Below, in pieces: positions 13,376-24,685 of a stretch of 64,000 nt of DNA (positions are counted from its first letter, which is position 1; every line of letters starts with the position of its first letter). Location: assembly GCA_023055505.1 (NCBI GenBank), contig JALIRH010000125.1:323001-387000 (forward strand), written 5' to 3'. Made by a program: the position numbers and the translations under genes. The notes beneath the pieces were generated by a model that was not told the origin of the DNA, ran no database searches, and worked only from the letters and a program-made list of their open reading frames with translations. This stretch comes from Callipepla californica brunnescens. Taxonomy: Eukaryota; Chordata; Aves; Galliformes; Odontophoridae.

Positions 13376-14795
13376 CGCTAAAGCTAAACCTCACCCTACT
13401 CTCACCCTTACGCACCAGCTAACCCTGCCTCAATCCCTACATACAGATCAAATCCGAAACCTAAACCTAACCCTAAACCTCAACTTCATGCTAACATCAA
13501 CACTCAACCTAATCCTATCCCTAAATAGAATCATCACATTGAGAAACACTTTCTCCCTAACCCTAATCCGAAATCGAATCCGAAACCTCAAAGAATCCCA
13601 AACCCTTTCCATAGCTCTAACCCAATGCTGAACCCTACCCTGACCCACTTTCACTACCCCTTACCATAAAACTCAATCAACACCAAAACCCACCCCTGAC
13701 ACTAAACCTAACACTAATTCTTATCCTAACCCTAACCCAAACACTTACCCTAATCCGAACCAAAACCCAAGCCCTAACCCGAGCACAAAGCCTTACCTTG
13801 CCCCTCATTCTATTCTGAACCCTAACCGGAAACCTAACACTTACCCTAAGACCAACCCTTTCCCTAAACAGAAATCTATCCCTAGCAGAAGCGGAACCCA
13901 AGCAAAAACTCCTACTTTAACACCAACCCCAAGTTGATGCCCAAGCCTAAACCTGACACATAGCATCACATTACCACAACCCTCACCTAAACTCTAACCC
14001 CAACCCTAACACTAAGACTTACCCTAGCTATCTGATGGTCCTCATACCCTATTCCAATTCCTAAACCCAAGGCAAACACCACACCAAAAGCAATGCCTAC
14101 CATTTTCCAAACCTGACACTTAAAGTCAACCTAAACCTTACTCTAACCGTATATCAAACCCTGACCATTAGCCTCATTGTGACTCTAAGTCTGCCTTCAA
14201 TCGAAATCTGACCCTAAAACCAACCCCAACTCAAAGCCCAACCCTAAACCTAAAGCTAAGCATCAGATTACTGCAGATCTCACCTAACCTATCCCTACTT
14301 CTAACCCCAAACCCAATCCAAACGCCAAACCTATTCCTAACCTAACACTAAGCCAGAACCCAACCCAAGGCCTACCCCTTCTCTCAGCCTAACACTCAAA
14401 CTAACCTAGACCCAAAACCAACCCTAAATCAAATCCTAACCCTCCCCCTTACTCTATCCTGTACCCAAGCAAGGCGTAACCCTTCTCTGATCCTAAAACT
14501 AAAGAGAGCTCTACCCCATACTCTAAACCTTCATCTACACCAAAACCTAACCCTATCCCTAATCCAAAACCTAACCCTAAACCTAACCCGAACTCTAACC
14601 TTAATCCTAAACCTAAACCTTACCCTAACCCTAAGCCTAACCTTAACCCTAAGCCTTCTCTGAACCTCAAACTAAAGAGAACCCTAGCCCTTGCACTAAA
14701 CCTTCAGCTACACAAAAAAATAACCCTAACCTAATCCTAAAACAAACCCTCAACCTAACCCAAAGCATCAGATTACCACAACCCTAACCTGACAC
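13376..14795 (-). repeat. Degenerate CCCTAA array (inverted relative to 1-3620)
   Basis: C-rich on +, TTAGGG on -. It shares non-telomeric words with the left array in inverted form. For example, 14370-14420 (AAGGCCTACCCCTTCTCTCAG, then CTAACACTCAAACTAACCTAGAC) is the reverse complement of sequence near 2505-2550. The satellite is therefore bracketed by inverted telomere-like blocks. Confidence 0.9.
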
Positions 14796-15002
14796 CTACA
14801 CTCAAATGCATCCTTCCCCTTATTTGAAGCAAAGTGAAATCCTAAATGGAATTCATAGGAAGAGCGAATTCACCAATCTTCATCGTATACAATGCACAAT
14901 ACATATACAATATACATACAAAGCGTACAAGGAAATGACTGAGTTTTCTCGTCTGTTAAAAAAAAAAAACAAAACAAAACAAAAAAACGTTTTACATTTT
15001 TC
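14796..15002. other. Short unique AT-rich stretch with A-rich tract
   Basis: No coding signal. It contains an A-rich tract (AAAAAAAAAAAACAAAACAAAAC-like, near 14958-14990) directly beside the broken 3' end of the adjacent minus-strand ERV. Read on the minus strand, the ERV integrase region runs into a T-rich tract and then stops being recognisable. Confidence 0.5.
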
Positions 15003-15009
15003 TTAGAGT

Positions 15010-16100
15010 GGTTTGTAGATCGTCCGAAGTCTTGGACACCTCCCACTGGGGTCCTGTGTCACGGATTGGTCCTTTCACATGGCTTGCATGGATCCATCTG
15101 CGCTCAGCTGTCCGGATGGCTGTTTCTGTTGCTAATAAAACAAGAAAAGGTCCTTCCCAGCGGGGAGTTAGAGATGACTCTTTCCACGTTTTAATTTAAA
15201 CCTTGTCTCCTGGACTGATTCCATGTATTGCCATATCTAGCGGAGGCCGTTGGACCACCAGTCCTTCCATTCTTCATTCATTCCTTCTCTTATTCATTTC
15301 AATTCAATATTCCTGTATTTTCTTCTACCTTGGGATGTTCCGATGGGAGTTCTAAATCATATGGCATTCCATATCCCATTTCAAAAGGTGATATTCCAGT
15401 CTCTCTTCTTCGTTCTGTTCTTCAGTTAAGTAGTGCCAGTGGCAAACACTTCATCCAAGACATCTTGGTTTCAATCATTCCTTTAGTAAGCCGCTTTGGA
15501 AGTTCCCCATTCGACCTTTCTACTTTTCCAGAGCTCTGTGGGTGCCATGGGGTGCGATATTCCCATTTGGTCCCCATTGGAGCTAAAGCCTCTTACACTG
15601 CCTTTAATACAAAGTGAGGGTCTCTAGCTGAATCTGCAACTTCCATGTTCCCATATCTGGGGATAATATGTTCGAACAATGTCTTGATTACTGTCTGGGC
15701 TGTTGCCCTAGCGGTGGGGTAGGCCTCCAGAAAATGTGTTCAATGGGCGATTCTTCCTAAGAAGTACTTCTATCTTCCAACCCTGGGGAGATCTGTGAAG
15801 TCTATCTGCATTTGAGCAAAAGGTCTGACAGCCCATTCCCTTCCTCCCTGTATTTTTTCCCTCAGTTGCTGTTTCTTTCCTTTCCTCCAAATCATCCAAT
15901 GATCTACAATTCCTTTGGCTATGCTAGAAATGCCTATACACATCTATTTCATTGTGAATTGGTCCACCAAGGCCTGAAGCCCGCAATGAGTCTGCTTAGG
16001 AAATTCTCCTCATCTTCTCCAAGCTTTAGGGATTACCTCTCTTCCATCAGCTAATAACCATTTTCCCTCCTTTTCCTCAACCTCCATTTGTCGGAGCCGC
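15010..16100 (-). pseudogene. Integrase remnant of the class I ERV
   Basis: Minus-strand translation in broken frames gives recognisable integrase pieces. Near 15190-15040 there is a C-terminal segment with [10 protein letters not shown] and SADGSMQAM, resembling the 'PRWEGP...WIHASH' zone of gammaretrovirus integrases. Near 15600-15480 there is GISHPMAPTELWKSRKVEW, resembling the core region around the third catalytic residue. Stops and frameshifts are frequent, and no intact catalytic domain can be read. It would have inserted viral DNA into the host genome. Confidence 0.65.
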
Positions 16101-16135
16101 TCTTTTCGCTTCTTCATCAGCAAAATTAGTTCCCC

Positions 16136-16937
16136 TTATTTCAGCCGACATCGCCCTCTGGTGCCTTTCCGTGTACTACTGCGCTTTTCTCTGGTTCTCT
16201 TCTTGCCCTCAGTTTGTCTTCTTAACGACTGGTGAATTAACCCTTTCCCGGGTGAGTTTACCAATCCTCTTTCCTCCCATCTTTTTCCCAAGGTATGGAC
16301 TACCCCATACGCATACCTAGAATCTGTAGAGATAGTCCCAATGCTTCCTTTCAACATTTGAAGGGCTGGAAGGATTGTATAGAATTTCACAGCCTGAGCT
16401 GACCACGTTCTGTCCAATGCTCCCGATTCAATTACTGGAAATGTTTTCCCGTTTAGTAGAGCATCCCCTGATTTTCCTTTTCCTTCTACCACCCGGGAGG
16501 AGCCATCTACAAATCATTTGCCCCCTTCTAATAACTTCTCCTCTTCTAAGTCCTCCCCTCTTTTAGCCTGATACTCTATACACTGAATGCAATCATGGCT
16601 TAAATCTTCATCTGGTTCCCCATAGAAAAATTGAGCAGGATTTGGCAAACTTGGAGTTTCTATTTCTAATTGAGGAGAATGGATTAGGATTCCTTCCTAT
16701 TTCAATAGTCTAGCATCTGTAATCCACTTCTCTGCTTTTTCTTGGAGTACTCCCCTTATTGTCATGTGGACTATACACTTGTAATTCACCCCTGAAAGTC
16801 ATCTTCCCTGCTTCTTCTACTAACAGAGCTACAGCAACTATTGCTCGTAGACAGGTAGGCCACCCACGGCTAACGGGATCCAAGAGTTTTGAAAAGTATC
16901 CTGCTGGCTTCTTCTTCCCGGCCCATTCCTGGCTCAC
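16136..16937 (-). pseudogene. RNase H and connection region of the class I ERV
   Basis: Two adjacent open pieces on the minus strand. The segment 16937-16710 begins SQEWAGKKKPAGYFSKLLDP, with RGWPTCLRAIVAVALLVEEA further on, typical of the segment joining RT to RNase H in gammaretrovirus-like pol. The segment 16492-16136 contains STDSRYAYGVVHTLGKRWEE, with the RNase H Asp in the TDS motif. In a working virus this domain removes the RNA strand of RNA-DNA hybrids. Stops separate the pieces, so it cannot make a full domain. Confidence 0.8.
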
Positions 16938-17210
16938 TACTCCAAAAGCGATCCCTTCGTCTGTATTTACAAAAAGGGAAAATGGGCTTTTTAGATCAGG
17001 TAAGCTTAACGCTGGTGCATGAAGAAGATCTACCTTGAAGTCTTCTAATCTTTGCTCATCCTCCTGGCTCCACTTTCTTCAGCCATCTTGTACTAGTTTC
17101 TGCTATAAAAGCTTTACCTTACTGCTATCATTCTCAATCCATTGTCGACAGCATCCTAGCAGCCCTAACATCTGCCTCACCTGCCTCTTGCCTCTTGGGG
17201 CTTTTCAAGA

Positions 17211-17950
17211 TCAAATCCCATTTGCCCGTTCTGGATCTAATGTCTTATTTCCCTTGCTTAACCAATGTCCCAAATATTTCACTTCCTCTTCTGTAAATTG
17301 GCATTTTGCCTTTGAAACTTGGAACCCCTTTGAACCAAAGAAATGCAATAGTTTAATGCTCTCCTGTCTAACTGTCTCCTCGCCTGCTCCAGCTAATAGT
17401 AAGTCATCTACATATTGCACTAAGGTTGCCTGTGGGTTTAGTTCATCAGTTTTTAGTACTTGCTCAAGGGCTTGCCCAAACAAGTTAGGGATTCTGTGAA
17501 TCCCTGTGGGAGCACTGTCCCTCTGAGTTGTTGTTTTCTATGGGGGTTTGGATCTTCCCACTCGAAGACAAAGTAGTCTCTGCATTCTGCCGTCAGGGGG
17601 CAGGTCCAAAAAGCATCCTTGAAATCAATTCCACTATACTACTGAGATTCTGGCTTCAATTGACCGAGCAGCGGATAGGGGTTTGCCACTACTGGGAAGC
17701 GGGGAATTGTTCTCTCCTTAATTTCCCTTGAGTCGTGGACCAATCTGTATGTGCCATAAGGTTTTTTTTTTTACATGGAGTATGGGAGTATTCTAGGGAG
17801 ACATACAAGGCTCTAATAGTTCTTTAGATATTAATCTCTCCATTTCAGGTTGTAGCCCTGATTTACCTTCCTGTGAAATGGGATATTGTTTCACCCTAAT
17901 TGGAATGCCTGGGTCCTTTAGAATCACTTCAAAGGGTTCTATGTCTAACT
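17211..17950 (-). pseudogene. Reverse transcriptase remnant of the class I ERV
   Basis: The best preserved piece is 17483-17211, an open frame of 90 codons. It starts at FGQALEQVL, carries the catalytic YVDD box (17414-17403) followed by LLLAGAGEE, and ends in a thumb-like segment with KYLGHWLSKG. The N-terminal fingers can be found upstream around 17880-17760 (YPISQEGKSGLQPEMERLI), but stop codons and frame changes lie between the pieces. Class I character comes from YVDDLLLAG and the LTR and gag context. It is inactive as it stands. Confidence 0.85.
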
Positions 17951-18098
17951 TCCCTACTGATTCTGGACTCTACCAAACTTCTGGGTTAATTCTAGCCTCA
18001 TCTTCTATCGTTAGAGTACGTTGCTGAACAGTTAATTCTCTATCTTTTACTTCCAAATGTATTCCTAACTCCACAATTCAATCTCTCCCTAGCAAATT

Positions 18099-18383
18099 CT
18101 ATTCTGCTTCAGGTACCAATAAAAAAGACTCAGTTCCATAGGTGCTAGGTGATTCTATTTCTACCTGCTTTACAACAGGTACCATAAAAGGTTCCCCTTT
18201 TGTTCCAATTACTTGTAGCTCTTCCGAGGATAAAGAACATCCTCGAGGTAAATATTGAACAGTCGATCTTTCTGCCCCAGACTCTACCAAAAATTCCATT
18301 TCCTGACGCTGAGAACCCAATTTCAATTTTATCAAGGGCTTGTTTCTTTCCCAGGTCCCCAGCACATAGAGTCCCTGACCCCC
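18099..18383 (-). pseudogene. Protease of the class I ERV, catalytic Asp replaced
   Basis: The frame continues directly from the gag stop at 18386-18384 without a frame change. The aspartic protease active site, normally D-T/S-G, reads V-E-S-G-A-E-R-S; the Glu codon GAG lies at 18284-18282. A retroviral protease acts as a dimer with one Asp per chain and would be expected to be inactive with Glu there. Flanking residues (KPLIKLKLGSQ before, QYLPRGCSLSSEELQVIG after) fit the family fold. The segment ends at a stop at 18099. Confidence 0.8.
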
Positions 18384-18386
18384 TCA
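18384..18386 (-). promoter_or_regulatory. In-frame UGA at the gag-pro junction (likely readthrough stop)
   Basis: The CCHC zinc knuckle (codons starting 18467), this TGA and the protease (18365 onward) are all in one frame. The context on the minus strand is GAC TGA GGGGGTCAGGGA. Gammaretroviruses express pol by readthrough of a single stop at this junction, usually UAG, followed by a purine-rich spacer and a pseudoknot. The position, frame and GGGGGTCAGGG context match that arrangement with UGA as the stop. Function in the ancestor is inferred. Confidence 0.65.
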
Positions 18387-19890
18387 GTCCTCCTGAAACA
18401 TTTGCTCTTCCCAGATTCTCTTTCTACAGTCTTTCTTCATGTGTCCCTTTTTCTGACAGTAGAAGCATTCAACTGTCCTCATATCTCTGGGTCTGTTCTG
18501 CTTGGGTTGAAGCGCATTTTCTGCCCGAGGAATATTCCCTCTTCTCCTTGCCTGGAACGCCCCCTTCTGTCCTTCTCTTACCGCGGCTATCAGACTTCCA
18601 GCTTGCCTCTTCTGAGTCTCCTCCTCTCTCCTTAACGTATACTTTCTGAGCCTCTCTCAGCAATTCATCTAATCCTCTCTCCTGCCAGTCCTCCAGCTTC
18701 TCTAGTTTCCTTCCAATATCTGTCCAGGACCTAGCTTCAAACCGCGTTTTCAGGAGAGCTCGCCCCACGGGGTAGCAGGATCTAATCCTGAATAGAACTG
18801 TACATTTCTGCATAGTCTCTCTAACCACTCAGGAGGAGTTTCATCTTTTTTCCGTTGCTTGCCTTATTTGCCTTATTGATATTCTGTCCCCGAGGGACAG
18901 ATTCTCTAATCCCTTGAATGATAAGAACTCGCAAATCTGCCATGTGAGTACCATGTTCCTGGCTCTGATTATCCCAATTGGGCCGCTGTAAGGGTCACTT
19001 TAGATCTGCTCCTGGGCCAGCCGGGTGTTGCTGATCCCAGATTCACGTACCTGCCCTCCTGATCATATCCCTTTCTTCTGCTCTAAATAGTATGCCCAAA
19101 ATTGCCTGTGTTTCATCCCAAGTTTAATGGTTGGGACCTGAAGATTGATCTAGCCTCTCGGAGACCCCTCAAGGATCCTCCAGCAAATTCCCCATCTCCT
19201 TCTGAAATTCCCTTATGTATCTCCTGAGTTGAAGGGAACTGAAACATAGCCAGCTCCTGGCTTTGATCCTCCGGTAGCTACAGGTATTTCTCTTCAAGGG
19301 AGAACGTTTCCTCCTTGACCCCTCTCCTGCCTAGCTTGCCTTCTAGTGATCCTTCTCCTAGGGAAGTCTAGGGGTTCACATTCAGGTTCATCTCCCAAGT
19401 CAGATTCAGCTTGCTCCGGCGGAGCCGCTGGATTCTGTTCGGGGGGAGCGTAAGGCGGGGGGATAGTGTATAATGTCCTCCTCTGTTGTATTCCTTTTTT
19501 TAATTAGGGGGAACAGAAAGGTTCCAATATCAGATTCTACACATCATTTGCATACTCACCATCTTCCAGATTCAAAGGCTGTTTTTCATTTGCATAAGCG
19601 TTTAGAGCCTGGCAGATCCGGTCCTCAAAGGACCCAAATACTGGCCAGAACAGCTGATCTGCCCTTCTCTGCTTTCCTCCCCATACCTCCATACACTCAT
19701 GTACCATCTTCACCTCACTCTTTCCTCGTCTAGAGGGAGAATCACCCCAATGTTTTAACATTAAACCTAGGGGACTTTCTAGTGGTATGTCCGGTAGCTT
19801 TACCTGCGAGCTGTACCTAGAGTTCGGAGCTACAGGTCTCTGCACAGAAGTTCCCCAGCCCAGGGGCCGTCCGAAGACGGGGTGCTCCCC
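18387..19890 (-). pseudogene. gag remnant of the class I ERV
   Basis: Order on the minus strand: a matrix-like start (19845-19537) with SPLGLMLKHWGDSP and VKMVHECMEVWGG; a proline-rich linker with a PPPY late-domain motif (19461-19450); a capsid C-terminal piece (18828-18469) with TDIGRKLEKLEDWQERGL and an Arg/Lys/Glu-rich tail; and one CCHC zinc knuckle, CFYCQKKGHMKKDC (18467-18426). The capsid piece and the zinc knuckle are in different frames, so at least one frameshift lies between them. This is the structural polyprotein, here damaged. Confidence 0.82.
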
Positions 19891-19922
19891 TGGAGTGGGA
19901 ATTCCACAGCAGAGTCGCCTGG

Positions 19923-19940
19923 ATCCGAGTCACGGCACCA
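19923..19940 (-). other. Primer binding site, tRNA-His
   Basis: Minus strand reads TGGTGCCGTGACTCGGAT, the complement of the 3' end of tRNA-His. It lies three bases inside the LTR boundary, the usual place for the minus-strand DNA primer. Confidence 0.9.
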
Positions 19941-19943
19941 AAT

Positions 19944-20467
19944 TGTTAGAGGTGTGAAGAGAACGATACGCACCAACTGTTGCCAACAGTAAGGAATTTA
20001 TTGAGCAAGCAAGAAACGAGCGGAACAGCGCTGGGCGGCTGGGAGTCTCCTCTGCACCAGAGGTGCTCAACAGGGCCCCCCAACCCCTCTTTTCATTGTC
20101 CCTTATCTCTGCATTCATGTCTTATCTTTCTCTTCCTGGGCTGCGCTGGCTGTTATCTGGGGGTCGTTCTCTGCCTCCTGGCGATCGAGATGATGAAGGC
20201 CATAGTTTTCCTCAGCTCCGATCACGCGCGCTCAAGAGGAGATTTTCACTTCTTTTTCTTTTGCAGTTTCTCCAAAGGTCACTGCTATCTGTTGTTCATT
20301 GTCCAGGTGTTAGAACTAAGCGCTGTGGCTCCAACTTGCACAAACTACAGTTTTTAGACAAAACATCGATATATCTCTTTTGAGACTTCTACAAACTACA
20401 TAGTTCTCAGAAAAAAAAACACGCTGAAAAACACGGACACATCTGTCTCGAGTCGGTTTGATTAACA
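19944..20467 (-). mobile_element. 5' LTR of the class I ERV
   Basis: 524 bp bounded on + by TGTTA...TAACA, the 5-bp terminal inverted repeat expected of an LTR. A poly(A) signal AATAAA (minus strand, 20002-19997) sits 53 bp before the inner LTR end, placing R and U5. It is directly followed by the primer binding site. No second copy of this LTR was seen in the window. Confidence 0.85.
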
Positions 20468-21365
20468 AGTAGAGAACTCATTTTTACCACAATCCTTACC
20501 CTAAGCCTAACACTCACCTTAAACCTAACCCTAACCCTGTACCTAGCCTGAACCCTAAGCATAACCCTAAACCTATCCCTATTCCTATCCTCAACAGTAA
20601 CCCAAACCCTAATCCTAACACTGACACTCAACCTAGTTCTAATGCTGTATCTAACCTTAGAACTCAAACAAACCCTATCCCTAAGCCTAATCCTAAATCG
20701 AATTCTAACCCTTACCTATACACTATCCCTATCCCCAAAACCCTTTTCCTACACCTAACCCTAACCACAAGACTTACCTTAACCTAACCCTAACAGCAAT
20801 CCCAGGCCTAACCCTAACACTAACCTGAAACCTAATCCTATTCCTAACCTTAACCCTAACCAGAGGCCTAACCCTAATCTGACCCTTACACTCAAACTGA
20901 CCCTGCCCCTAACCCTAAACACAGATCCTACCACAAAACCCAAGTGGAAGCCCAACCCTAAACCTAACCAAAAGCATCAGATCACCACAACCCTCACCTA
21001 AATCTATCCCAAAACATGTTCCTAATATTAAACCAAATCCTAATCCAAACACTAACCCTACAACTATTCCTAAACCTTTACTTAACACAAAGCCAAACCC
21101 GAGGCCTACCCCTTAACTCACCCTGACACTCAAACTAACCCTACCCCTAACCCTACATACAAATCCAATCCTAAGTCTAACCCTAAACTTAACCCTAATG
21201 CTACTCCTAACATGAACACTTCACCTACTTCTGTCCCTGACGCTAACACTCAAATTATCCCTAACCCTTACCCTAAACCGAAATCTACACCAAAACCTAA
21301 CCCTTGCCCTAACCCTGACCCTGAAGCTGACCCTAACCCTAGCCTAAACCCTAACCCTAACCAGT
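20468..21365 (-). repeat. Degenerate CCCTAA array
   Basis: C-rich on +, same type as 13376-14795, including shared words such as GCATCAGATCACCACAACCC and GAGGCCTACCCCTTAACTCA. The class I ERV therefore interrupts one larger CCCTAA field. Confidence 0.9.
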
Positions 21366-22107
21366 CGCAGAAAAGGCCTGAATCCATACAGCCTTTTCAC
21401 TGTGAAAATCTGGGAGAGAAAATCTGGCTTACCATGGAGATCTCAGCTTTAAGGAAATCTAAAAACAAAACAAAGCATGCAGTTCCCAGATTCCCAGCAA
21501 CATTTTTCCCCATACTTTCACCACCATAGATTGAGAAGACCATTTGCTGGACTTACACAGTGTCAGCAGGGTGAACCACATTTGGTCAGTGCACAACATT
21601 AATTACCACTTGCTCCACAGGCACAGGACAGACGGCCTCAGCGGTTAAGCACCCAGCCACTACAGGGATACACTTTCTGATTCACACTGCTGCAAAACGG
21701 CACCCATCTATTGTGCAAGTACCTGCTGTAAACCGTAACACAGAAACTCTAGCAGCTACGGAAATCAGGAAAGAAATACTTCAAGAACTAATCAATACTT
21801 CTACTCAAAGGACGTATGAATATACTTCAAGTAGACTTCAGCTTCCAGGACCACGACATCCCAAGGTCCTGGAACAGAAAAACAACTCCGAATTTAATTC
21901 CAGAACTGGATCAAGAAATTAAGTCAGTGAGATCAAGACATTCACCCAGACAGCCACAGCTCATCAACCTCACCTTCATTTCCACCCAACAGAATAATGC
22001 TATGTAAACTACATAGCATAACACGCCCTGCCCCCTTTCTTGCAATATCCTGAATATAAAATCCCTTTTCTTTTTTTTTCCGTTATCCAAAATTTACATA
22101 GGAATAC
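21366..22107. other. Unique sequence 3' of the XPO1-like exons
   Basis: No repeat and no convincing exon. If the XPO1-like gene continued normally, the next exon (starting DFEEYPEHR in vertebrate XPO1) should lie here or to the left, but it was not found before the CCCTAA array starts. I read this as retained intron. Confidence 0.5.
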
Positions 22108-22302
22108 CTTCTTGATCATATTTAACGTGCACTCAAAAACAGCATCAAAGATCTGAGGTATTTCAGCAGCGATGTGCCCACCCAGCTTCTTTACAGCCAC
22201 AGCCACAGCACCCAGTACTGCAGGCTCTCTAGCAGCTGGAACATTTCTCTGGTAGTCAATGAGAGCGGCACCCAACAAGGGAGGAACAAAGTTTTCAGCA
22301 AC
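22108..22302 (-). CDS. XPO1: XPO1-like exon 4 of 4 (65 codons)
   Basis: The acceptor is CTTGATGTAG before GTTGCTGAAAAC, the donor AAGAAG/GTATTC. Translation begins VAENFVPPLLGAALIDYQRN and ends IFDAVFECTLNMIKK. The exon ends exactly where the human XPO1 exon ends (NMINK). A run of Ala/Val substitutions (LGAVAVAVKK for LSTMAIIVNK) stands out. Read without splicing, the frame runs on into the intron and stops near 22009. Confidence 0.88.
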
Positions 22303-22680
22303 CTACATCAAGAGCAAGACATGCTTAGAGCAGTGCAGTTACCCAACAAAGCCTCACACAGCAGTTCGGAAAGAAGCTAAAAATGAACTTACACGCCCAC
22401 ATGCTTCCCACACACTGTGTTCATCCAGCAGTGCTTGCCTGAGGGCTCTCCTACACCTTCCTGCTTCCCCTTAGGACTGCTCTCAGCTGACACTACCTGA
22501 AGCACTCAAAACACAGCTCAGGCCTACCCCTGTATGGTCACAGCTTATCATCCTTCCTGCAGATATTGCAGTTCTGAAGCCAGTTCTTGTGAACAGAACA
22601 GTGTTAACTGCACTGCAGCAAAAGAGCAGAGTTCCTCCTGAATGTGTCCTATCAACTCTTTGGATGCCATATTTACTTAC

Positions 22681-22787
22681 CATCTGAGGATCGTTGGACC
22701 TGCTCACCCAGCCAGAAATCAGTTCTAAACTTTCCCTTTTTACAGTCCTCATCCTTCTAACCAAGGGCTGCTTGGTTTCCACTTCGC
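22681..22787 (-). CDS. XPO1: XPO1-like exon 3 of 4
   Basis: The acceptor is CTACCTTTCAG, the donor CAGATG/GTAAGT (consensus). The first two bases complete the Gly codon split from the previous exon, confirming the junction. Translation then reads EVETKQPLVRRMRTVKRE and ends SGWVSRSNDPQM. It is the most conserved of the four exons; the human counterpart begins EMVTKQPLIRSMRTVKRE. No stop. Confidence 0.88.
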
Positions 22788-24185
22788 CTGAAAGGTAGCA
22801 AAGCTGCACTGAATCTGGGTTAAGATGCGTCAACAAACAGATTCCCCTCAACTCCTTCCAGAAGATTGAGAATGTTTCATTTTGATACCCAAATGACAAA
22901 GAAGGAAGATCTCTCGTTCATATTATGCAGATTAAAACCATTTTCCCATTACTTCAGCTCCATGGATCCAAGTTGCAATTTAGTATTCCAGTGCTACTGC
23001 TGACAGCACACTCTGCCAGTACAACTCAGAAACAATGCTGCAGCTTCTTTTTCAAGGAAGGGAATGTTCCTTCAGCTCTCAGGATCATGCTTACCTCTGG
23101 CTCTCACTGCGTGATGAGAAGAACCAACCTATACAGTGTTCTAAAGCACGCTCCTGATTTGGTCACAAACATAATTGTTCCAACTTGTCTTTACTACAAG
23201 GAGCCTAATTCTTACTTCATTTTCTCACGTCCAAGTCCATGCAAGTCTCGTCAGCAGAACTTGCCCTAACTGAGTGCACAGACACACACTCATAACAGTA
23301 CATCCAAGGAAAACCTCACCAGACTGCAGCCAGGGAAACAAAGGCAGAACTGCTCCTGCTGCCATCAGAGATAACAACTGTGAGAACACACTCTGAGCCG
23401 AGTGCCATCTCAATAGCTGTTGCTCGAGTAAAATCTCACCACTACAAGTCCTAGCAACTGCTTCCTATTTCTCTCGTTGTGTTTTCTTTTTGTTTTAAGC
23501 ACCTTCTGGCAATTAGAGCTGCAGAATCAAAAGAATGCATTAAGTTCTGAGAAGCTACGTCAAGGTGTATTCATTGCATGGGTAAGAAAGTCTGTCAGAA
23601 CACAGCTCCAATAACCGAGTCACTTCATTCCTCAAGGGATGCTCCAGCAGCACATTCTACTTGGATATCACAGACCCAATTTTTTCCAGGTAACAGTGGT
23701 TAGGTAACTCGAGTAGCTCCTAATTCCTCCTCAGTGATTACCAGTCTAGTTTGTGACAAATCTGAGGCGCCTTCACTGAAGTTACACTTCTGTAAGAAAG
23801 CTGTTTCAGTAGTAGAATATCACCAAACCAAAACTCTGCCAACGTCCTAGGGTCTTTTCTTATCTAAAACGATGAAGTCAGAACTTACAACTGTGTCTCC
23901 ACAAGACTGCTATTAGTCAGCAGTCTCCGGTACCCTTCCTAAACTCACACTTGAAGAGCTTTCCTCCTTCCGCAATCAGAGTTTCTTTGAACAAAACATC
24001 TGGCTAACAAAAACAAGAACCTAAGCAAGCACATTTTCAGGCATTCTCTTGCCCAAACGCACACACAAAGAAGCAACAAAAACCACCACCACCAACAGAC
24101 ACGCAATGAGATAAGCCCAGCAAATTCACAACCTGATCACGTGCACTGCCCATCCCGCTGTTAGGAAGGACGTGCAATTTCTTAC
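22788..24185. other. Large intron between XPO1-like exons 2 and 3
   Basis: About 1.4 kb of unique AT-leaning sequence. No further exon, tandem repeat or mobile element recognised on either strand. Short ORFs here do not resemble known proteins. Confidence 0.6.
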
Positions 24186-24369
24186 CGTCAGCCTCAAGAG
24201 CTGCAGACATGTTTTCACTTGGGCACTTGGACATATTCAGCATATCTAAATCAATTCTTCCCAGCTGAATCACAAAGGGGCGGCCAGCTGCTTTCCATGC
24301 CCTTACGCTGCTTTTCAGAATGCTACCAAGCTGCGTAACGGCTTCAGGATCCTTCAGAACATCAACATT
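24186..24369 (-). CDS. XPO1: XPO1-like exon 2 of 4 (61 codons + 1 base)
   Basis: The acceptor is TTTTCCACAG, the donor ACG/GTAAGA. Translation starts NVDVLKDPEAVTQLGSILK and includes RPFVIQLGRIDLDMLN, ending LEAD plus the first base of a Gly codon. The same segment in human XPO1 reads NVDVLKDPETVKQLGSILK, and GHPFVIQLGRIYLDMLN further on. About a quarter of residues differ, including non-conservative changes (Tyr to Asp, Leu to Pro, Cys to Trp). The frame is open throughout. Confidence 0.87.
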
Positions 24370-24685
24370 CTGTGGAAAAGAACTGAGCTAACTCCATTCA
24401 GTCAATGAAAACGCCATTTATCTTCTAATACAAAAACGGTCACTTTCACGTTTAGGGTTATCTTACACGCTGTGTTAAAGCATGTTCTGTCAAGTTCTTC
24501 AACTGGATTTAAACCAGTCTCAGTTGTTTAGGTCTCCTTCAACACTTCTACTGCCAGATCAACCATTGCTTTATAAAAGTTCAGCACAGCCAAGTTCACT
24601 TCATTCCACAGATGAAAAAAAATGGAATAACAACAAACATTCAGCACTTTTACTTTAGTTGAATACACAAAATGTACCGTCTGAC

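Larger units (their letters stand above)
15003..20467 (-). mobile_element. Class I (gammaretrovirus-like) ERV, 3'-truncated, minus strand
   Basis: Reading right to left: LTR (20467-19944), His-tRNA primer binding site (19940-19923), gag with a PPPY motif and one CCHC zinc knuckle, an in-frame UGA, protease, reverse transcriptase with YVDD, RNase H, and a degraded integrase ending near 15010. No env and no second LTR follow; the element stops at an A-rich stretch before CCCTAA repeats. Many stops and frame changes show it is an old, inactive copy. The gag layout, single zinc knuckle, gag stop codon in frame with pro, and His primer site all fit class I (gamma- or epsilon-like) ERVs. Exact family not identified. 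Confidence 0.9.

Noticed and set aside
15228..15617. 129-codon plus-strand ORF
   Set aside because: Antisense shadow of the degraded integrase of the class I ERV.
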